Made by a program: the position numbers and the translations under genes. Below, piece by piece: positions 1-13,872 of a stretch of DNA of 64,000 nucleotides. Origin of the DNA: Rhizoctonia solani (Eukaryota; Basidiomycota; Agaricomycetes; Cantharellales; Ceratobasidiaceae); the NCBI RefSeq assembly GCF_016906535.1, contig NC_057379.1, forward strand, positions 1,860,001 through 1,924,000. Direction: 5' to 3'. The first letter of the stretch is position 1. Every line of letters begins with the position of its first letter. The notes beneath the pieces are model-generated. The model was not told the origin of the DNA. It searched no databases and was given only the letters and a program-made list of their open reading frames with translations.

Positions 1-2786
1 ATCGCAGGTCACCAACACGGTCTCAACGTTGCATGCATCCTTCCCCGACTACATCTTTGACGAGGCACGGTCCAAAAGGTTCTACTGCGACGAAACAACG
101 CATAGCCAGCTGCTGTCCAAGCACTGCTTTGACATCATGCACGACCAGCTGCGGTTCAACATCTGCGGTCTAGAGACATTGTTCATAGCCGATAGCAAAG
201 TGAAGGACCTGAAGGCTTGAATAGATAGGTCGATCTCGCCAATGCTGTCGTATGCTGCGCACCACTGGGGACATCATGTAGCGAAAAGCACGCACTGCAA
301 GGAGACGCAGACGAAGCTGGAAGGATTTTTCTGGAATCAGCTGCTGTTCTGGATGGAGGTGCTGACTCTAAAAGATACGTTGGATACGGGCATAGCTATG
401 CTGTCACTGGTTAAGCCATGGCTGACGGTAAGTTGGTTTGATAGGGTGGTAGCGGAAATAGCCTGATGATGTGTGATAGGCCAAAGAATCGCCATCAAAC
501 CTTGTCAAGATACTCGATGACTCATGGACCTTTGTGTCAACATTTGCTGCGGGATCAGGTTCGCAGTCGACACCGCATATATACATCTCAGCACTCGCAT
601 TCTGCCACCCGTCGAGCTGGGTGTCGCAGCAATACAAAAGTCGTACTCGGCAGCTGCTATCACTGGCAGGCTCGGCAGCAGAGCGGAGTCCAACGGCACT
701 TCTTGCAACGTGGGAGATGCAGTCGATACCCCTCTGCATAGCATTCTCGTCTGATGGGAGTCGATTGGCAATTGGATTTTATGATGGCACAGTTTGCGTG
801 GTTCATGCTCACAACGGAGCAGTTGCGCTTGGGCGATTCGAGGGGCACATCAAGCAGGTTACGTCGATAGCACTCTCTCCTGATGGATCGATGCTTGTCT
901 CTGGCTCTAGCGACGGTACAATCCTTGTCAGGGATGCCCACACAGGTGGTCGTATATATGACGTCATCAACGGACATGAAGCTGAGGTGACGTCAGTGTG
1001 CTTCTCACCCGACGGCAAGTACATCCTCTCAGGGTCCTATGACCAGACAACGCGAAAGTGGGACAGTGGCAACGGCAGTCTGATACCCAACTCTATCAAA
1101 CGCCATCCTGATAAAATACTCTGCACAGGATTCTCTCCCAATGGCAAGCATATCGCCTGTGGCCTGTTCAGTGATGAGTCTCCAATTGTTGTTTACCATG
1201 CGTTGACTGGCAAGTCACTCCCTTTTCTATCCAATGCTCGTCAATCTTTGGTCCTTTCAGTTGCCTTTTTGCCCAACGGAAAGAACCTTGTCACTGGTCA
1301 TGAATCCGGTGATTTGCGCGTCTGGAGTCTACACAACGGCACCGCCACACACTCCCCACCAAAAGTACACAACGACACAATCACATCCATTGGGTTTTCG
1401 CCACTCGGAGACAAACTCGTCACTGCGTCTTATGATAGGTGCGTGTATATGTGGGATGTAGAGAACGGCTACTCCAACCCTTGCCTACTTGGCACACACG
1501 AGCATGACGTTTACTCCGTGGCGTTCTCACCCGACGGCACACGGATTGCATCATGCTCAGGGGATGGCGTCACGATGTGGAATTCACTTCACTCGACATC
1601 CTCTCATACACCAAAATGGAAGGCGCCAACCAATGCTGTCTATTCGGTTTCAATATCGCCTGATGGGTCACGCATCGCCGCAGCGGGTCTTGACCATGCG
1701 ATCTTCATGCTCAACGCACCCGATGGCACCGGCACTGTCGAGCCACTTATGGCAGACACCAATTGGATTAATTCGGTGGCGTTCTCGCCCAATGGCAGGT
1801 ACCTTGCTTCTGGCCATGCTGACGGTGCCATCTGTCTGTGGGATGGCACGAGCGGCAAGCTGCTATTCGGCCCACTCTGAGGGCATGAAGACTGGGCCCG
1901 GTCGATTTCATTCTCACCCAATGACAAGCGCATTGTCTCCGCCTCGGATGACAAGACCATACAAATGTGGGATGTGGGTGATGGGACTCTGACAGCTATC
2001 GACCTGGTTGGATCACACAAGGTCAGGGTCTACTGTGCAACATTCTCTTCTGACGGCGGGCACATTGCTTCTGGCGGCGCAGATGGGAAGATCCGTATGT
2101 GGGACTCGCATTCGCTGTCACTCGTGTCCGATCCATTTGGGTCCCAGTGGCATCACGGCAGTATCAACTCGGTCACGTTCTCGCCCGATGGCCAACTCAT
2201 TGCTTCTGGGTCCAATGATGGCACCATCTGCGTGTTCGGCTCGCGCAGTGGCGATCTGGTACTAGGTCCTATCAAGGAACACAAGGATTCGGTTAAGTCA
2301 GTTGTGTTCTCACCCGACGGCGGTCACATTGTATCTGGCTCGGCTGATCAAAGCGTCCGGGTGTGGGTGGTGAAAGGTGGGGCGCCTGCATGCGAGCCAC
2401 TTCGAGGACATCAAGGTGGGGTGAGCTCAGTGGCATACTCACCTGACGGTGCGTACATCGTCTCGGGCTCGTGGGACTCGGCGATCCAAGTATGGAAGAC
2501 ACCAGGAAGACGCATTTTATCTGACCCATCATATTCTGGCCCTTCCGCTTCACATGAGAGGCAAACACATCGCGCGATAGCCAGCGGGCTGACGGTGTCA
2601 CCGGATGGATGGGTACGAAACCGCAACTCACAGCTGGTGTTCTGGGCCCCTTCCAATATACGCAGAGTCTTCCCCGTACTCAAGACCGTCTATACGATTG
2701 GACCTGAAGGAGTACTCCACACGGATTATACCCAACCTCTGCTCCTTGGCGAGGAGTGGGATAGGTGCTATGTGGGCTCGGGATGA
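1..2786 (+). pseudogene. NACHT-WD40 NLR-like gene, copy A (5' truncated by window, two stops)
   Basis: This is the 3' part of an NLR-type (STAND) gene. The exon after the NACHT core runs 1-427, an intron 428-479 (GT..AG, 52 bp), and the WD40 exon 480-2786. It aligns base for base with copies B and C and carries about 14 WD40 units. Two in-frame TGA codons interrupt it, at 218-220 (CGA in copies B and C) and at 1878-1880 (CGA in copy C, CAA in B and D). I see no frameshift: the frame is open on both sides of each stop and the splice sites are preserved. The family acts in non-self recognition and regulated cell death in fungi (HET-E type). With two stops this copy probably makes no full-length protein, though the second stop alone would leave a shortened propeller. 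The start lies outside the window. Confidence 0.85.
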
Positions 2787-3737
2787 AGTGAGTAGCTTGC
2801 ATACGATCAACGTGTGGTCATGTATTGATGTGTGAGTTGTGCATAAACAGACAAGTGGGGCATAGGCGGACTGATACATGTATATATGAATGACAACGTC
2901 ATAGACATTTAGCGTACATTGAGTCTTATTCGTCAGTTATGAGACTGTAGTGCCCTGATAAAACAATCTACTTGGTTTGATCAATCCAAAAATACTATTT
3001 GCACCGTGTGATCAAGGGAAAACGCTGCGCGTAGTAAAGTAGGAGATTGGGACCAAGCACTGGTATGGGAGACCTGACGAGAAAGAAGAGAGGAACGCGG
3101 ATCAACCAACAACATTGAGGGTCACGGTCACGTGCATGAATTTTTTAATTCATATTTAAGGAGCTACATGCGAACAAGGCAAACCGCTCACTCACGTGCA
3201 TGAAAGCGCCAAGCCAGACACGTATCCTCAGGCACGCGTCCTGGACCAAGCTTCTGGTTTGCAAACCTCGACGTGTTCCAGACTCTACTTTGACAAAGAA
3301 ACTCGATCAAACACGAATAAACACACTCAGCATGGGTAGAACTATAGCCGCTACATGGAGGATGCAGATGAATGAGAAAAATGGGAAGTCAGGTTTGAAC
3401 GTGACAATGTATTTTATGTACTATATAACAGTTGTACAACTGAGTATGTAACGGTCCGAAAACATGTCTAAAGGAGCAGCCGAGAGGTTTGATTGGAAAA
3501 AAAGTAGCGAATAAGACTACAAAAAGACAAGCAAATGTGCATGATACATAGCAGGGAATTAATTTGCATTTGAAACATACCCCAGCCTCACGTTCGATAC
3601 CCTCCCTACAACCTTATTACCCATACTCAGCTTGCGGTCAGAGGCCGGCGATACCTGACAATTTACGACTATCAAGAAAACACCTTGCTCGGGCAAATGT
3701 ATACTTGGCGCCATACCCACGGCAGGGTTCAGACAAA

Positions 3738-4863
3738 CTAGAAATGGCAGCGCGCAAGAAATGAAAGATAGGCCTGACTGTTGGCATCGTTGGTCAATTC
3801 ACCGACTTTCTCGAAAACGTTACACTCACCCTGGCCCATCGTATCCCCTGTGTGAAACACCATGCATTCCACACCCCATCCAGTGGACCTGAATCCAATG
3901 AACCACACGGGAAAAGATGGGTAGGTCCATGTCTTGTCCAGGAACTCCTGACATCCCACATATCAACGATCCAGTCAAAGTAGGGTACCCCATCACTAGG
4001 TCCATAGGCCAATCTCATCGTTGGTTTGTTTACTTTGATCCACACCACCACCGCGTTTCCAGTTGGTCATGGATCCCTGGGCAGGGAAACCGTTGAAAGC
4101 ACAAGTGTGTCCTAGGATGTGCACCATGGCCACCCACACGTTGAGCCCTGGTACCGGCGGAGTTATACTGGATGAATTGATGGACAGAGTCCATGGTTTG
4201 TCACAAGCCGGCACTCGTTAGCATCTTGACAGTTTCACCATTCAGATGGAGGGTTGTACTCTGTGTTTGCATAAGGCAATGGGAGGAGGGAACGGTCGAG
4301 GTGTGAATAGGCCAGGCGAGTGAGAAAAAGTCGAGCCAAGATGGGAACGTTCCGCTCATGATACAAGCGCGAAAAACGGAACTACCAGGGTACACTGTTA
4401 GAGATAACTACAACAGTCCTCTGCAGCACGGTTGTACGTACCTGATCTAAGCTCTCCTTCCTCGCAAACGGCCTGCTCTACCTTGGAAAACATCGTACTT
4501 GAGACAACCATCCAAGGTTGTGATTTGTGGTCAATGATATACTGTCAATTAATCGCATTGTCCAACGCGCGCTGCTACTGATCATAACCATCGGTCATCA
4601 ATCTCACTGTGAATCAACAATACACGTACCCTCAAGCTTCACGACCACGCGCCTTGGAAGTACTGCACCAGCGCGAATGAACGTTGGGTAGTCTTGATGT
4701 CTCTCCTGGTGCCCAGTAGCCGCTCCGTGTGGCATGGCTTGGTACTCCGTCCAGCGCTACAACTTGGCGGGTCATCGCACGCGTCGCAGTGTATTCTATA
4801 TTCCAGCCTGTTAGCATGTTCTGGGTCTACACTGAATGTATCATCCAAGCGCACCTTCTCCAA
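3738..4863 (-). pseudogene. Possible degraded minus-strand gene in the spacer (unit A)
   Basis: Short minus-strand reading frames at 3738-3959, 3996-4214, 4201-4395 and 4632-4863 encode peptides that recur in the parallel spacer of unit B. An example is the stretch PVWFIGFRSTGWGVECMVFH near 3845-3905. The frames are broken by stops and shifts that differ between the two units. This fits an old gene that was duplicated with the NLR unit and has since decayed. I do not recognise the protein family. It could instead be conserved non-coding sequence that happens to be open, since the two copies share most nucleotides anyway. Confidence 0.35.
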
Positions 4864-7064
4864 GTTTGTCTAAGCATCACGTTGGCCCAGAGTCGTGACA
4901 ATCCAATAAACATGGTATCATTCGCTTGCATTCCTTGCTCCCGCTAGATCGCAGTATTGTGGTCTAGATAACAATCAGCCTTGGTCTGACAAGCGGTGGG
5001 CGTGCATACCCTGTTTGCCTCACCTCCAGTTGCTTTGGCTGCGTCTCGCTCGGCTCCAGCAATTGCATCCTGGATAGGTGTGCTGCTTCATGCACTAAAT
5101 ACATGACCTCTTACGCCCTCCCTCTTCTCTTCCTCCTCCCAATTTCCTAGCATCCAGCCCCAGCTCGCTCCTCCAACAGGGACCCATAGCCAGACGCATT
5201 GGGTGGTCCAAGTGTCTTGGCCACCATTCCAATGGTGCGTCCTACCTGGCATTCCCCTCTGCATTGCGTGCATCCTACATTCAATTATGACGAGGCATCG
5301 CGGCTGAGGCGGCGGTGGGCCTTGTTGTATATCCGGCGAGGAAGGCGGGGAGTGGATGGGATCAAGGTTGGAGGTTGGCAGGGGTTATTCCGTCAAAGTC
5401 GACCACTCGGCAGCCCTTCGTCTTTTGGACTATAGTAAGCCTGACACTCGATGGGTTGTGGTTTGGGAATAACAAGCTAGTCATGGGGGGTGTGGTTGTT
5501 TGGATGGCTATACAGCAGCCATGTTGGTTGCTCTCGAGGCTTGCGCATCCCAAGTCAGCAATCCTTCCGAATAAATAGACACATTTGCCTACTCTACGCC
5601 GACCTACTTCAAGATGCGGTGAAAAGGCAAGTTCCCTTGAGTTCGTCAGACTTTTACCCACTGTTTTCTCATTGTCGCACCTGGTGGATTACCGTGGTTG
5701 TCAATCAGCGTCCAGCTAAGCGCCAGGCGCGGTGGATTTGTCAGCATGTGCAAATTGTGGCCGCATCTTGCATTATGGACGTTTTGATGCTCCCTATCTC
5801 AGCGCGCTGAGTGCTCATACCAACAGTCGGATACTGGAGCACGGTATCATTGTACTCGGGAGGTTGGTACATACATTTCTCTTTGCGCAAACCTTGGTCA
5901 TGAGCCTGAATGCTATCCTGCCGCCGCGCTGTTCAACGGTCATTGCCGTCCCTCAAGGATTCATTTTCCCTGAATTGAATCAATAGAGTCTTAGGCAGCT
6001 CGGTGAACTACCTATATCTGACTCTATGTACCATCAACTCTCTGGATGGTCATCTAACTCTGCATAAACTACGACTATCAGTCTGACAAACACGGAGTTC
6101 ACTGACCCGGGCGCTCCTGTTGAACGTGACGCTTAATCACTTGTGTCCCCGACCATGTGTCGACAATGCCTCGTAAGTTTGCTCTCTCATCCTTAGACTA
6201 CTGAGGCTTTTCTCCGACTATTGTCTCTCACTTCCTCGCCCACATGTACTCGTAGATCAAGCCCTTGAGTTTTCTCTGTGTACACAGTACATAACCAATA
6301 GATCCAGACCGCTCGGCCCGAGCAATTTCTCTCTCACTTATTTACCTGTCAATCTTCACATACTGAATTCAGTATTGCTTCGTATTCACTGCATTGATCT
6401 GCATATAAGCAGTTTGACTCTATCCAGTTTAACAGCTCCAGCTCTTGACCTTAAGATTCTGATCATGTGGATTATATCATAGGCTATTATTGCGTATCAT
6501 TCCTAAGATAGGCGCACTCAAGCGCAAAGGTGGGCTGAAGAAGATACAAATAACCTCACAAGAGCTTATATAAGGAACGGCATACAGGTGTTGCGCTATT
6601 GTTTGGCATGTAGTACAGAGTCTGCGGTCTCCAGGAGAGTGTTGAAGTGACGTGACATCACTCATGAGTATTTTCTACCTGAGCCCATACACATTTCCAC
6701 TCTGTGAACGACAAAAATGGTTAGGTAAGGCAAGCTGAAACATCAACTACGAAACACAGCTCATTGCTCTTCATTGATTGTCTGACTATACATGGTAAAG
6801 AGCTCAATCAAAGACTTCCCTTTGCACATGCAATGTATGTTTCTACAACACTCCATACCGTCGACCGGTTTCTGTTCGGTCATCAAATACGCATGTTTGT
6901 AGCTTACCTTGTCTGTACTTTCTCTTGAGGCTGTGTAGTACAGCACATGCGTTTCAACCCTCTATTGGCCTTTTCCATTGTCAATAGGTAAGCTGGATGG
7001 TTGCGTTGCGAGTTCCAACAAAGGTCCCAATCCAGCTCAATTCGCGACGGCGACATGTGATATA

Positions 7065-7147
7065 GGCCCTGAAGCTCGCATAAGCGCCCATCATTTGCCC
7101 TTGACCTGAGCAGCCTCGCGCTTAGCTCTTGACCTGCTCGACGACTA
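7065..7147 (+). promoter_or_regulatory. Conserved upstream block of the NLR genes (copy B)
   Basis: A block reading roughly CCTGAAGCT..GCR.AAGCGCC, followed by a CCCTTGACCTGAGCAG motif, lies just upstream of the ATG of copy B. It recurs upstream of copy C (15720-15800) and, more diverged, upstream of the inverted copy D (46766-46820 on the other strand). Its persistence in D, whose other flanks are unrelated, suggests a core promoter or 5' leader element. Confidence 0.5.
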
Positions 7148-7178
7148 TCTTCCGTCCGACTCCTTCGTCTCACTGGAT

Positions 7179-10100
7179 ATGAGTGACTTGCTCGAACACA
7201 TCAGCCGAAAGGCGCGTAAGATCAAAGGAAAGCTTACATCCAGCGCTTCCATCTCATCCAATCTTTCTGCTACTACCTCAATGAATCAAGCGCTGCGGTC
7301 CTTGCATGATAGTGCCGGGCTATTCCCACCTTTGCAAGCTGCAATCGCAAGTCCATTAACCTGCGTCGAGCGCACAGAGGTTGGTAGCGTATACATCTTG
7401 CTTGCCTGCTCTGCGCACATTGACCCCGATTGCTATTCAGCTCGGCTCAAAGCATCGTAAGGAGTTCAAGGACCTGGCTAGAAAGCTGACCTCGCTGAGT
7501 AAACTGCTCGACCGGCACATCAAAACGTCTCATTCGACCCACGTGTCCGAGTTCCTGGAGAGACTAGCCGCGTAAGTGAGGCAGAGTCGACTGGGCTCAA
7601 AGGCTTACCGTTCGTCAAGCTCTGTCAAAGAGCAAGTCACAAACATAAGTAGCAGACAGGATACTGTAAGAGCGGGTCACCTTAGGCAGGCCATGCAAGA
7701 TGAAGACGAGATACTGGATGGATACAGAAGAATAGCCGAAATTCTTGAGGAGCTACAGGTCAGTAGTACATCTGCATTTACAAGCGGCACCTCTGACGAA
7801 GAATGCAGACCGAAGCAAGCCTGAAGATGTGGAATATAGCAGAGCAACAGCTGGCGGTAAGATCTGAAGGCGGCTGAGTAGCCTGTATATTGACTGTAAG
7901 ACCGATCAGAACTCTCACCTCAAATCCTTGTCTCCCGTCCACCTCGCCGCCTACAACTCGTCTCTGTCGGAAGACGCCAACCGCCGATCATGCACCGAGG
8001 GAACCCGGGTAAACATCCTGGCCGAGCTCAACCAATGGTCGGTCGATCCGACTAAGCCAAACGTGTTCTGGATGAACGGCATGGCCGGCACTGGCAAGAC
8101 CACGATCGCATATACCTTTGCTAAGTCTCTACGGGAACGCGGGGCGCTTGGTGCGAGCTTCTTCTGCACGCGCACATCGAACGAATGCCAAGACGTCCGA
8201 CAAATCATACCTACTGTTGCCTATCAGCTTGCACGACACTGGCCCTCGTTTCGATCAGCCCTGTTGGGCGTTTTGGAGCAAGAGTCTGAGATTCAGTCGC
8301 AAGCCATCACCAGTCAGTGCGAGCGCCTGATCAAAGATCCGCTATCAAAGGTCAAGGACGGGATGACAAAAGGGCTAGTAGTGGTGATCGATGCGCTTGA
8401 TGAGTGCAGTAATCCAAAAGGCGTAGGGACGATTCTTGATGCCTTGTTCAGGACTGCTCCCGGCCTTCCTGTCAAGTTCTTCGTCACTAGTCGGCCCGAA
8501 GCTGATATCCGCCACAGAGTAGAAGCCCAGCCTGGCCAGAATCGGTTGACGTGCGTGCTGCATGACATAGAAGAGTCGCTGGTGCAAGCCGACATCACAC
8601 TGTACCTTCGTGCCGAGCTTGCCAGCAGCGACGTCTCGGAGTCCAATGTGGCCCAACTTGCGAGTCTATCAGGTAAACTGTTTATATATGCGGCCACAGC
8701 AGTTCGGTACATTCGACAGGCGGGAACCATGGTCGACCAGGATCGCCTCGAGGCCATTCTTAGCTCGGCCTCCGATTCGGACTATCGACACTCGGAGATC
8801 AACCAACTATATACGACGATTCTCGATACAGCAGTGTACCAATGGAACCGAGAGCCACGAGAGCAGGAGTGGATGCAACTGATAATCTGGACGGCCGTCT
8901 GCACGCGCGAGCCCGTCACCATCGATACACTCGCGGCCCTCGCCGGCATCAAACAAGCAAAGGCGACCATACTGCTCCAGTCGCTATACTCGGTGCTGCA
9001 CGTATCGCAGGTCACCAACATGGTCTCTACCCTCCATGCGTCCTTCCCCGACTACATCTTTGACGAAGCGCGGTCCAAAAGGTTCTACTGCGACGAAACA
9101 AAGCATAGCCAGCTGCTGTCCAAGCACTGCTTCGACATCATGTGCGACCAGCTGCGGTTCAACATCTGCGGTCTAAAGACATCGTTCATAGCCGATAGCG
9201 AAGTGAAGGACCTGAAGGCTCGAATCGATAGGTCGATCTCGCCAACGCTGTCGTATGCTGCGCACCACTGGGGACATCATGTATCGAAAAGCACGCACTG
9301 CGAGGAGATGCAGACAAAGCTGGAAGACTTCTTATCGAATCAGCTACTGTTCTGGATGGAGGTGCTGACTCTAAAAGGGACACTGTATATGGGCATAGCT
9401 ATGGTGTCACTGGTTAAGCCATGGATGGCGGTAAGTTGGTTTGATAGGGCGGTAGTGGAAGTAGCCTGATGATGTGTGGTAGGCCAAAGAATCGCCATCA
9501 AACCTGGCAAAGATACTCGACGACTCATGGATCTTTGTGTCTACGTTTGCTGCGGGATCGGGCTCGCAGTCGACACCGCATATATACATCTCAGCACTCG
9601 CATTTTGCCATCCGTCCAGTTGGGTCTCGCAGCAATACAAAGGTCGTACCCGGCAATTGCTATCACTGGCAGGCTCGGCAGTAGAGGGGAGTCCAACGGC
9701 GCTTCTTGCAACTTGGGCGATGCAGTCAACACCCTATTGCGTAGCATTCTCATCTGGTGGGAGTCGATTGGCAATTGGATTTGATGATGGCGCGGTCTGC
9801 GTAGTTCATGCTCACAACGGAGCAGTTGCACTTGGGCCCCTCAAGGGGCACACGGCGAAGGTGACCTCTGTAGCACTCTCACCCGACGGATTGATGCTCG
9901 CCTCTGGGTCCAACAACGGCACCATCCTTGTCCGGGACGCGCAGACGGGCAACCGCATATATGACGTCATCGAGGCACACGAAGGCAAGGTGACGTCAGT
10001 GTGCTTCTCACCGGATGGCAAGTACATCCTCTCAGGGTCCTGGGACCGGACAACGCGGATGTGGGACAGCGGCAACGGCAGTCTCATACCCAACTCCATC

Positions 10101-11792
10101 AAACAACATCCTCACGGAGTCCTCTGCACGGCATTCTCTCCTGATGGCAAGCATATCGCATGTGGCTTGGCAAGCAAGGAGTGTCCCATTGTTGTTTACG
10201 ACGCGTCCACCAGCGAGTCTCTCCCCTTTCCATTCAATGCTAATCAATCCTTGGTCTATTCAATCGCCTTTTTGCCCAACGGAAACAACCTTGTCACTGG
10301 CCATGAATCCGGTGATCTGCGCGTCTGGAGTCTACACAACGGCACCGTCACACACTCCCCACCCAAAGTACACAACAACGCAATCACATCCATTGGGGTT
10401 TCGCCACTCGGAGACAAACTCGTCACTGGCTCTAATGATAGGTGCGTGTATATATGGGATGTAGAGAACGGCTACTCCAACCCTTGCCTACTTGGCACAC
10501 ACGACTATTGGGTTTTCTGCGTGGCGTTCTCACCCGACGGCACACGAGTCGCATCATGCTCATGGGATAGCACCGTCAAGATGTGGAATCCACTCCACTC
10601 GACATCCTCTCACACGCCAAAATGGAAGGCGCCAACCAAGGCTGTCTACTCGGTTGCAATCTCACCCGATGGGTCACGCATCGCCGCGGCAGGTGGAGAC
10701 AAATCAATCTATATGTTCAACGCACGCGATGGCACTGCCACCGTTGAGCCACTTGTGGCACACACCAATTCGATCAGCTCGGTGGCATTCTCGCCCAATG
10801 GCAGGTACCTTGCATCCTGTGTCGATGGCCATGCCATCTGTCTGTGGGATGGCACGAGCGGCAAGCTGCTATCCGGTCCACTTCAAGGGCATCAACACTG
10901 GGTCCTGTCGATTTCATTCTCACCCAATGGCAAGCGCATTGTCTCTGCCTCGCATGACAAGACTATACGAATGTGGGATGTGGGAGATGGGACTCTGACA
11001 GCTATTGACCTGGTTGGGACACACAAGGACACGGTCCGTTGTGCGACATTTTCTCCTGACAACGCGCACATTGTTTCTGGCTGCGCAGATGGGAAGATCC
11101 GTATGTGGGACTCGCATTCGCTGTCACTCGTGTTTGATCCATTCGGGTCACAGTGGCATAAGGGCAGTATCAACTCGGTCACGTTCTCGCCTGATGGCCA
11201 ACTTATTGCTTCTGGGTCCGATGATGGCACTATCTGCGTGTTTGACTCCCGTAGTGGCGATCTGGTGTTAGGTCCTCTCAAGGGACATGAGAGATGGGTT
11301 CAGTCAGTTGTGTTCTCACCCGACGGCAGTCACATTGTATCTGGCTCGGCTGATGGAAGCGTTTGGATGTGGGTGGCGAAAGATGGGGCGCCTGCATGCG
11401 AGCCACTTCGAGGCCATCAAGATGAGGTTGGCTCAGTGGCATGCTCACCCGACGGTAGATATATTGTCTCAGGCTCATGGGACTCGACGATCCGAGTATG
11501 GAAGGCACCAGGAGGGGGCGTTGTATCTGACCTATCACATTCTGCTCCTTCCGCTTCGGATGAGAGGCAAACACATCGCGCGATTGCTGGCGGGCTGACA
11601 GTGTTGCAGGACGGATGGATACGAAACCACGACTCACAGCTGGTGTTCTGGGCTCCCTCCGATATACGCAGGCTCTTCCCCGTAATCGAGACCCTTTATA
11701 CCATTGGACCTGAAGGAATACTGCACACGGACTATACCCAACCTCTGCTGCTTGGCGAGGAGTGGCATGGGTGTTATGTGGGCTCGGGATGA
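7179..11792 (+). CDS. NACHT-WD40 NLR-like protein, copy B (intact, about 1452 aa)
   Basis: Six exons: 7179-7379, 7441-7571, 7620-7758, 7809-7856, 7901-9430 and 9483-11792; all introns are GT..AG, 44-61 bp. The 4359-nt reading frame is open to the TGA at 11790. Residues 1 to about 175 form a helix-rich N-terminal domain, possibly of the four-helix cell-death type (inference). The NACHT domain has a P-loop GMAGTGKTT (about 233-241), Walker [12 protein letters not shown] (about 332-342) and an FFVTSRPE sensor motif. A C-terminal array of 14 WD40 units (about 765-1360) could fold as two seven-bladed propellers. Family knowledge: STAND proteins of the HET-E/HNWD type sense non-self ligands through the WD40 array and oligomerise through NACHT. 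A conserved 90-residue tail follows the array. Copies A and C flank it in tandem. Confidence 0.9.
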
Positions 11793-12689
11793 AGTGAGTA
11801 GCTTGCATACGATCAACGTGTGGTCATGTATTGATGTGTGAGTTGTGCATAAGTAGACAAGTGGAGAATAGGCGGACTGATACATGCATATATATGAATG
11901 ACAACGTCACAGACATGTAGCGTACATTGAGTCTTATTTGTCAGTTACGAGACTGTAGTGTCCTGATAAAACAATCTATCTGGTTTGATTAATTCCAAAA
12001 ATACTCCCTACCCTGTGTAATCTAGGGAGAACGCTGTGCGTAGTAAAGTGGGAGCTTGGGAGCAGGCGCGGGTGTGGAAGACCTCACGAGAGAGGGGAGA
12101 TGAACGCGGATCAATCAAGGACATTGAGGGTCACGGTCACGTGCATGCAAGCGCTGAGCAGGCGCGTATCCCCAGCCACGCGTCCTGGACCAAACTTCTG
12201 GTTTGCAAACCTCGACGTGTTCCAGACTCTATATTGACCAAGAAAGGGATCAAACACGAATAAACACACTCAGCATGGGCAGAACTATTGCCGCTACATG
12301 GAGGATGCAGATGAATGAGAAAAATGGGAAGTCAGGTTTAAAAGTGACAATACATTTTATGCACTATGTTATAGTTGTAGTACTGGGTATGTAATGGTTG
12401 GAAACATATGTCAAAAGGAGCAGCCAAGAGGTTTGATAAGGAAAAACTTGGTGAATAAGACTACAAAAAGACAAGTACATGTGGATGATACATGGGAGAG
12501 GAGTTAATTTGCGTCTGAAAACATACCCCAGCCTCACAATCAATACGCTTCCTACCACTTTATTACCCATACTCAGCTTGCGGTCAGAGGCCGGCGATAG
12601 CTGACAATTTACAACTATCAAGAAAACACCTTGCTCGGGCGAATGTATACTTGCCGCCATATCCTCGGCAGGGTTCAGACAAACTAGAA

Positions 12690-13872
12690 ATGGCGGTGCG
12701 CGAGGTATGGAAAGTAGCCCTGACTGTTGGCATCGTCGGTCAATCCACTGACTTTTTCGAGAACATTGCACTCACCCTGGCCCATCGTATCCCCTGGGTG
12801 AAACACCATGCATTCCACACCCCATCCAGTGGACCTGAATCCGATGAACCACACGGGAAAAGGGGGGTAGGTTCACGTCTTGTCCATGAAACCCCGACAC
12901 CCCGCATAGAAACGATCCAGTCAAAGTAGGGACCCCATCATCAGGTCCATAGGCCGATCCCATCGTCTTGCCTCACGGACTTGTTTACTTCGATCCACAC
13001 CACCACCGCCTCTACGGTCGGTCATCGATCCCTGGGCAGGGAACCCGTTGAAAGCACGAGTGTGTCTCAGGATGTGCACCATAGCCACCCGCGCGTTGAG
13101 CCTTGGTGCCCATGGGATTATACAGGATGAATCGACGGACAGAGTCCATGGCTTGTCGCAAGCCGGCGTTCATTAGCATCTTGACAGGTTTGCCATTTAG
13201 ACGGAGGGTTGTATTCTGTGTTTGCAAGAGGCGATGGGAGAAGGGAACGGTTGAGCTGTGAATAGGCCAGTCGAGTGAGAAAAGTCGAGACAGATGAGAG
13301 AAAGTCGAGTTGAAACGGGAATGTTCTGGTCATGATACAAATGCAAAAAACGGAACTACCAGGGTACACTGTCAGAGATGACTACAACAGCCCTTTGCAG
13401 CACGGTCGTACATACCCAATCTAAGCTTTCCATCTTTGCAAGCGGCTTGCTCTACCTTAGAGAACATCGTGCTCGAGACAACCATCCAAGGTTGTAGTTG
13501 GTGGTCAATGATACACTGTCAATTAATTGCATTGTCCGGCGCGGGCTGCTATTGATCCCAACCATTGGTCATCGACTTCACTGTGAATCAACAATACGCG
13601 TACCATCAGGCTTGAAGAGCACGCCCCCTAGCGGCACTACACTGGCGCAAATGAACGTTGGGTAGTTTTGACGTCTCTCCCGATGCCCAGTAGCCGCTCC
13701 GTGTGGCGTGGCTTGCTACTCCGTCCAGCGCTACGGCTCGGCGGGTCATCGCACGTGTCGCCATGTATTCTATATTCAAGCCCGTTAGCATGTTCTGGGT
13801 CCAGATTGAATGTATCATCCAAGCGTACCTTCTCCGAGTTCGTCTAGTACCACGTTGGTCCAGAGTCAACAC
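12690..13872 (-). pseudogene. Possible degraded minus-strand gene in the spacer (unit B)
   Basis: This is the counterpart of the remnants at 3738-4863. The PVWFIGFRSTGWGVECMVFH stretch is again readable (about 12795-12860), as are frames at 13012-13227, 13118-13369 and 13606-13872. Stops and shifts fall at other places than in unit A, so neither copy is functional as read here. Family not recognised. Confidence 0.35.

Larger units (their letters stand above)
2787..7178. repeat. Spacer of the tandem NLR unit (A to B), paralogous to 11793-15831
   Basis: This non-coding spacer matches the next spacer along most of its length: the first 200 bp after the stop codon, the block at 3560-5990, and the 700 bp upstream of the next NLR start. 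The duplication unit is therefore gene plus spacer, about 9.0 kb here. Degraded minus-strand coding remnants are annotated separately. No other gene is recognised. Confidence 0.85.

Noticed and set aside
9537..11792. WD40 frame of copy B as a separate gene starting at 9537
   Set aside because: The apparent first codon is GTG inside an exon, and the upstream exon joins in phase through a GT..AG intron conserved in all four copies.
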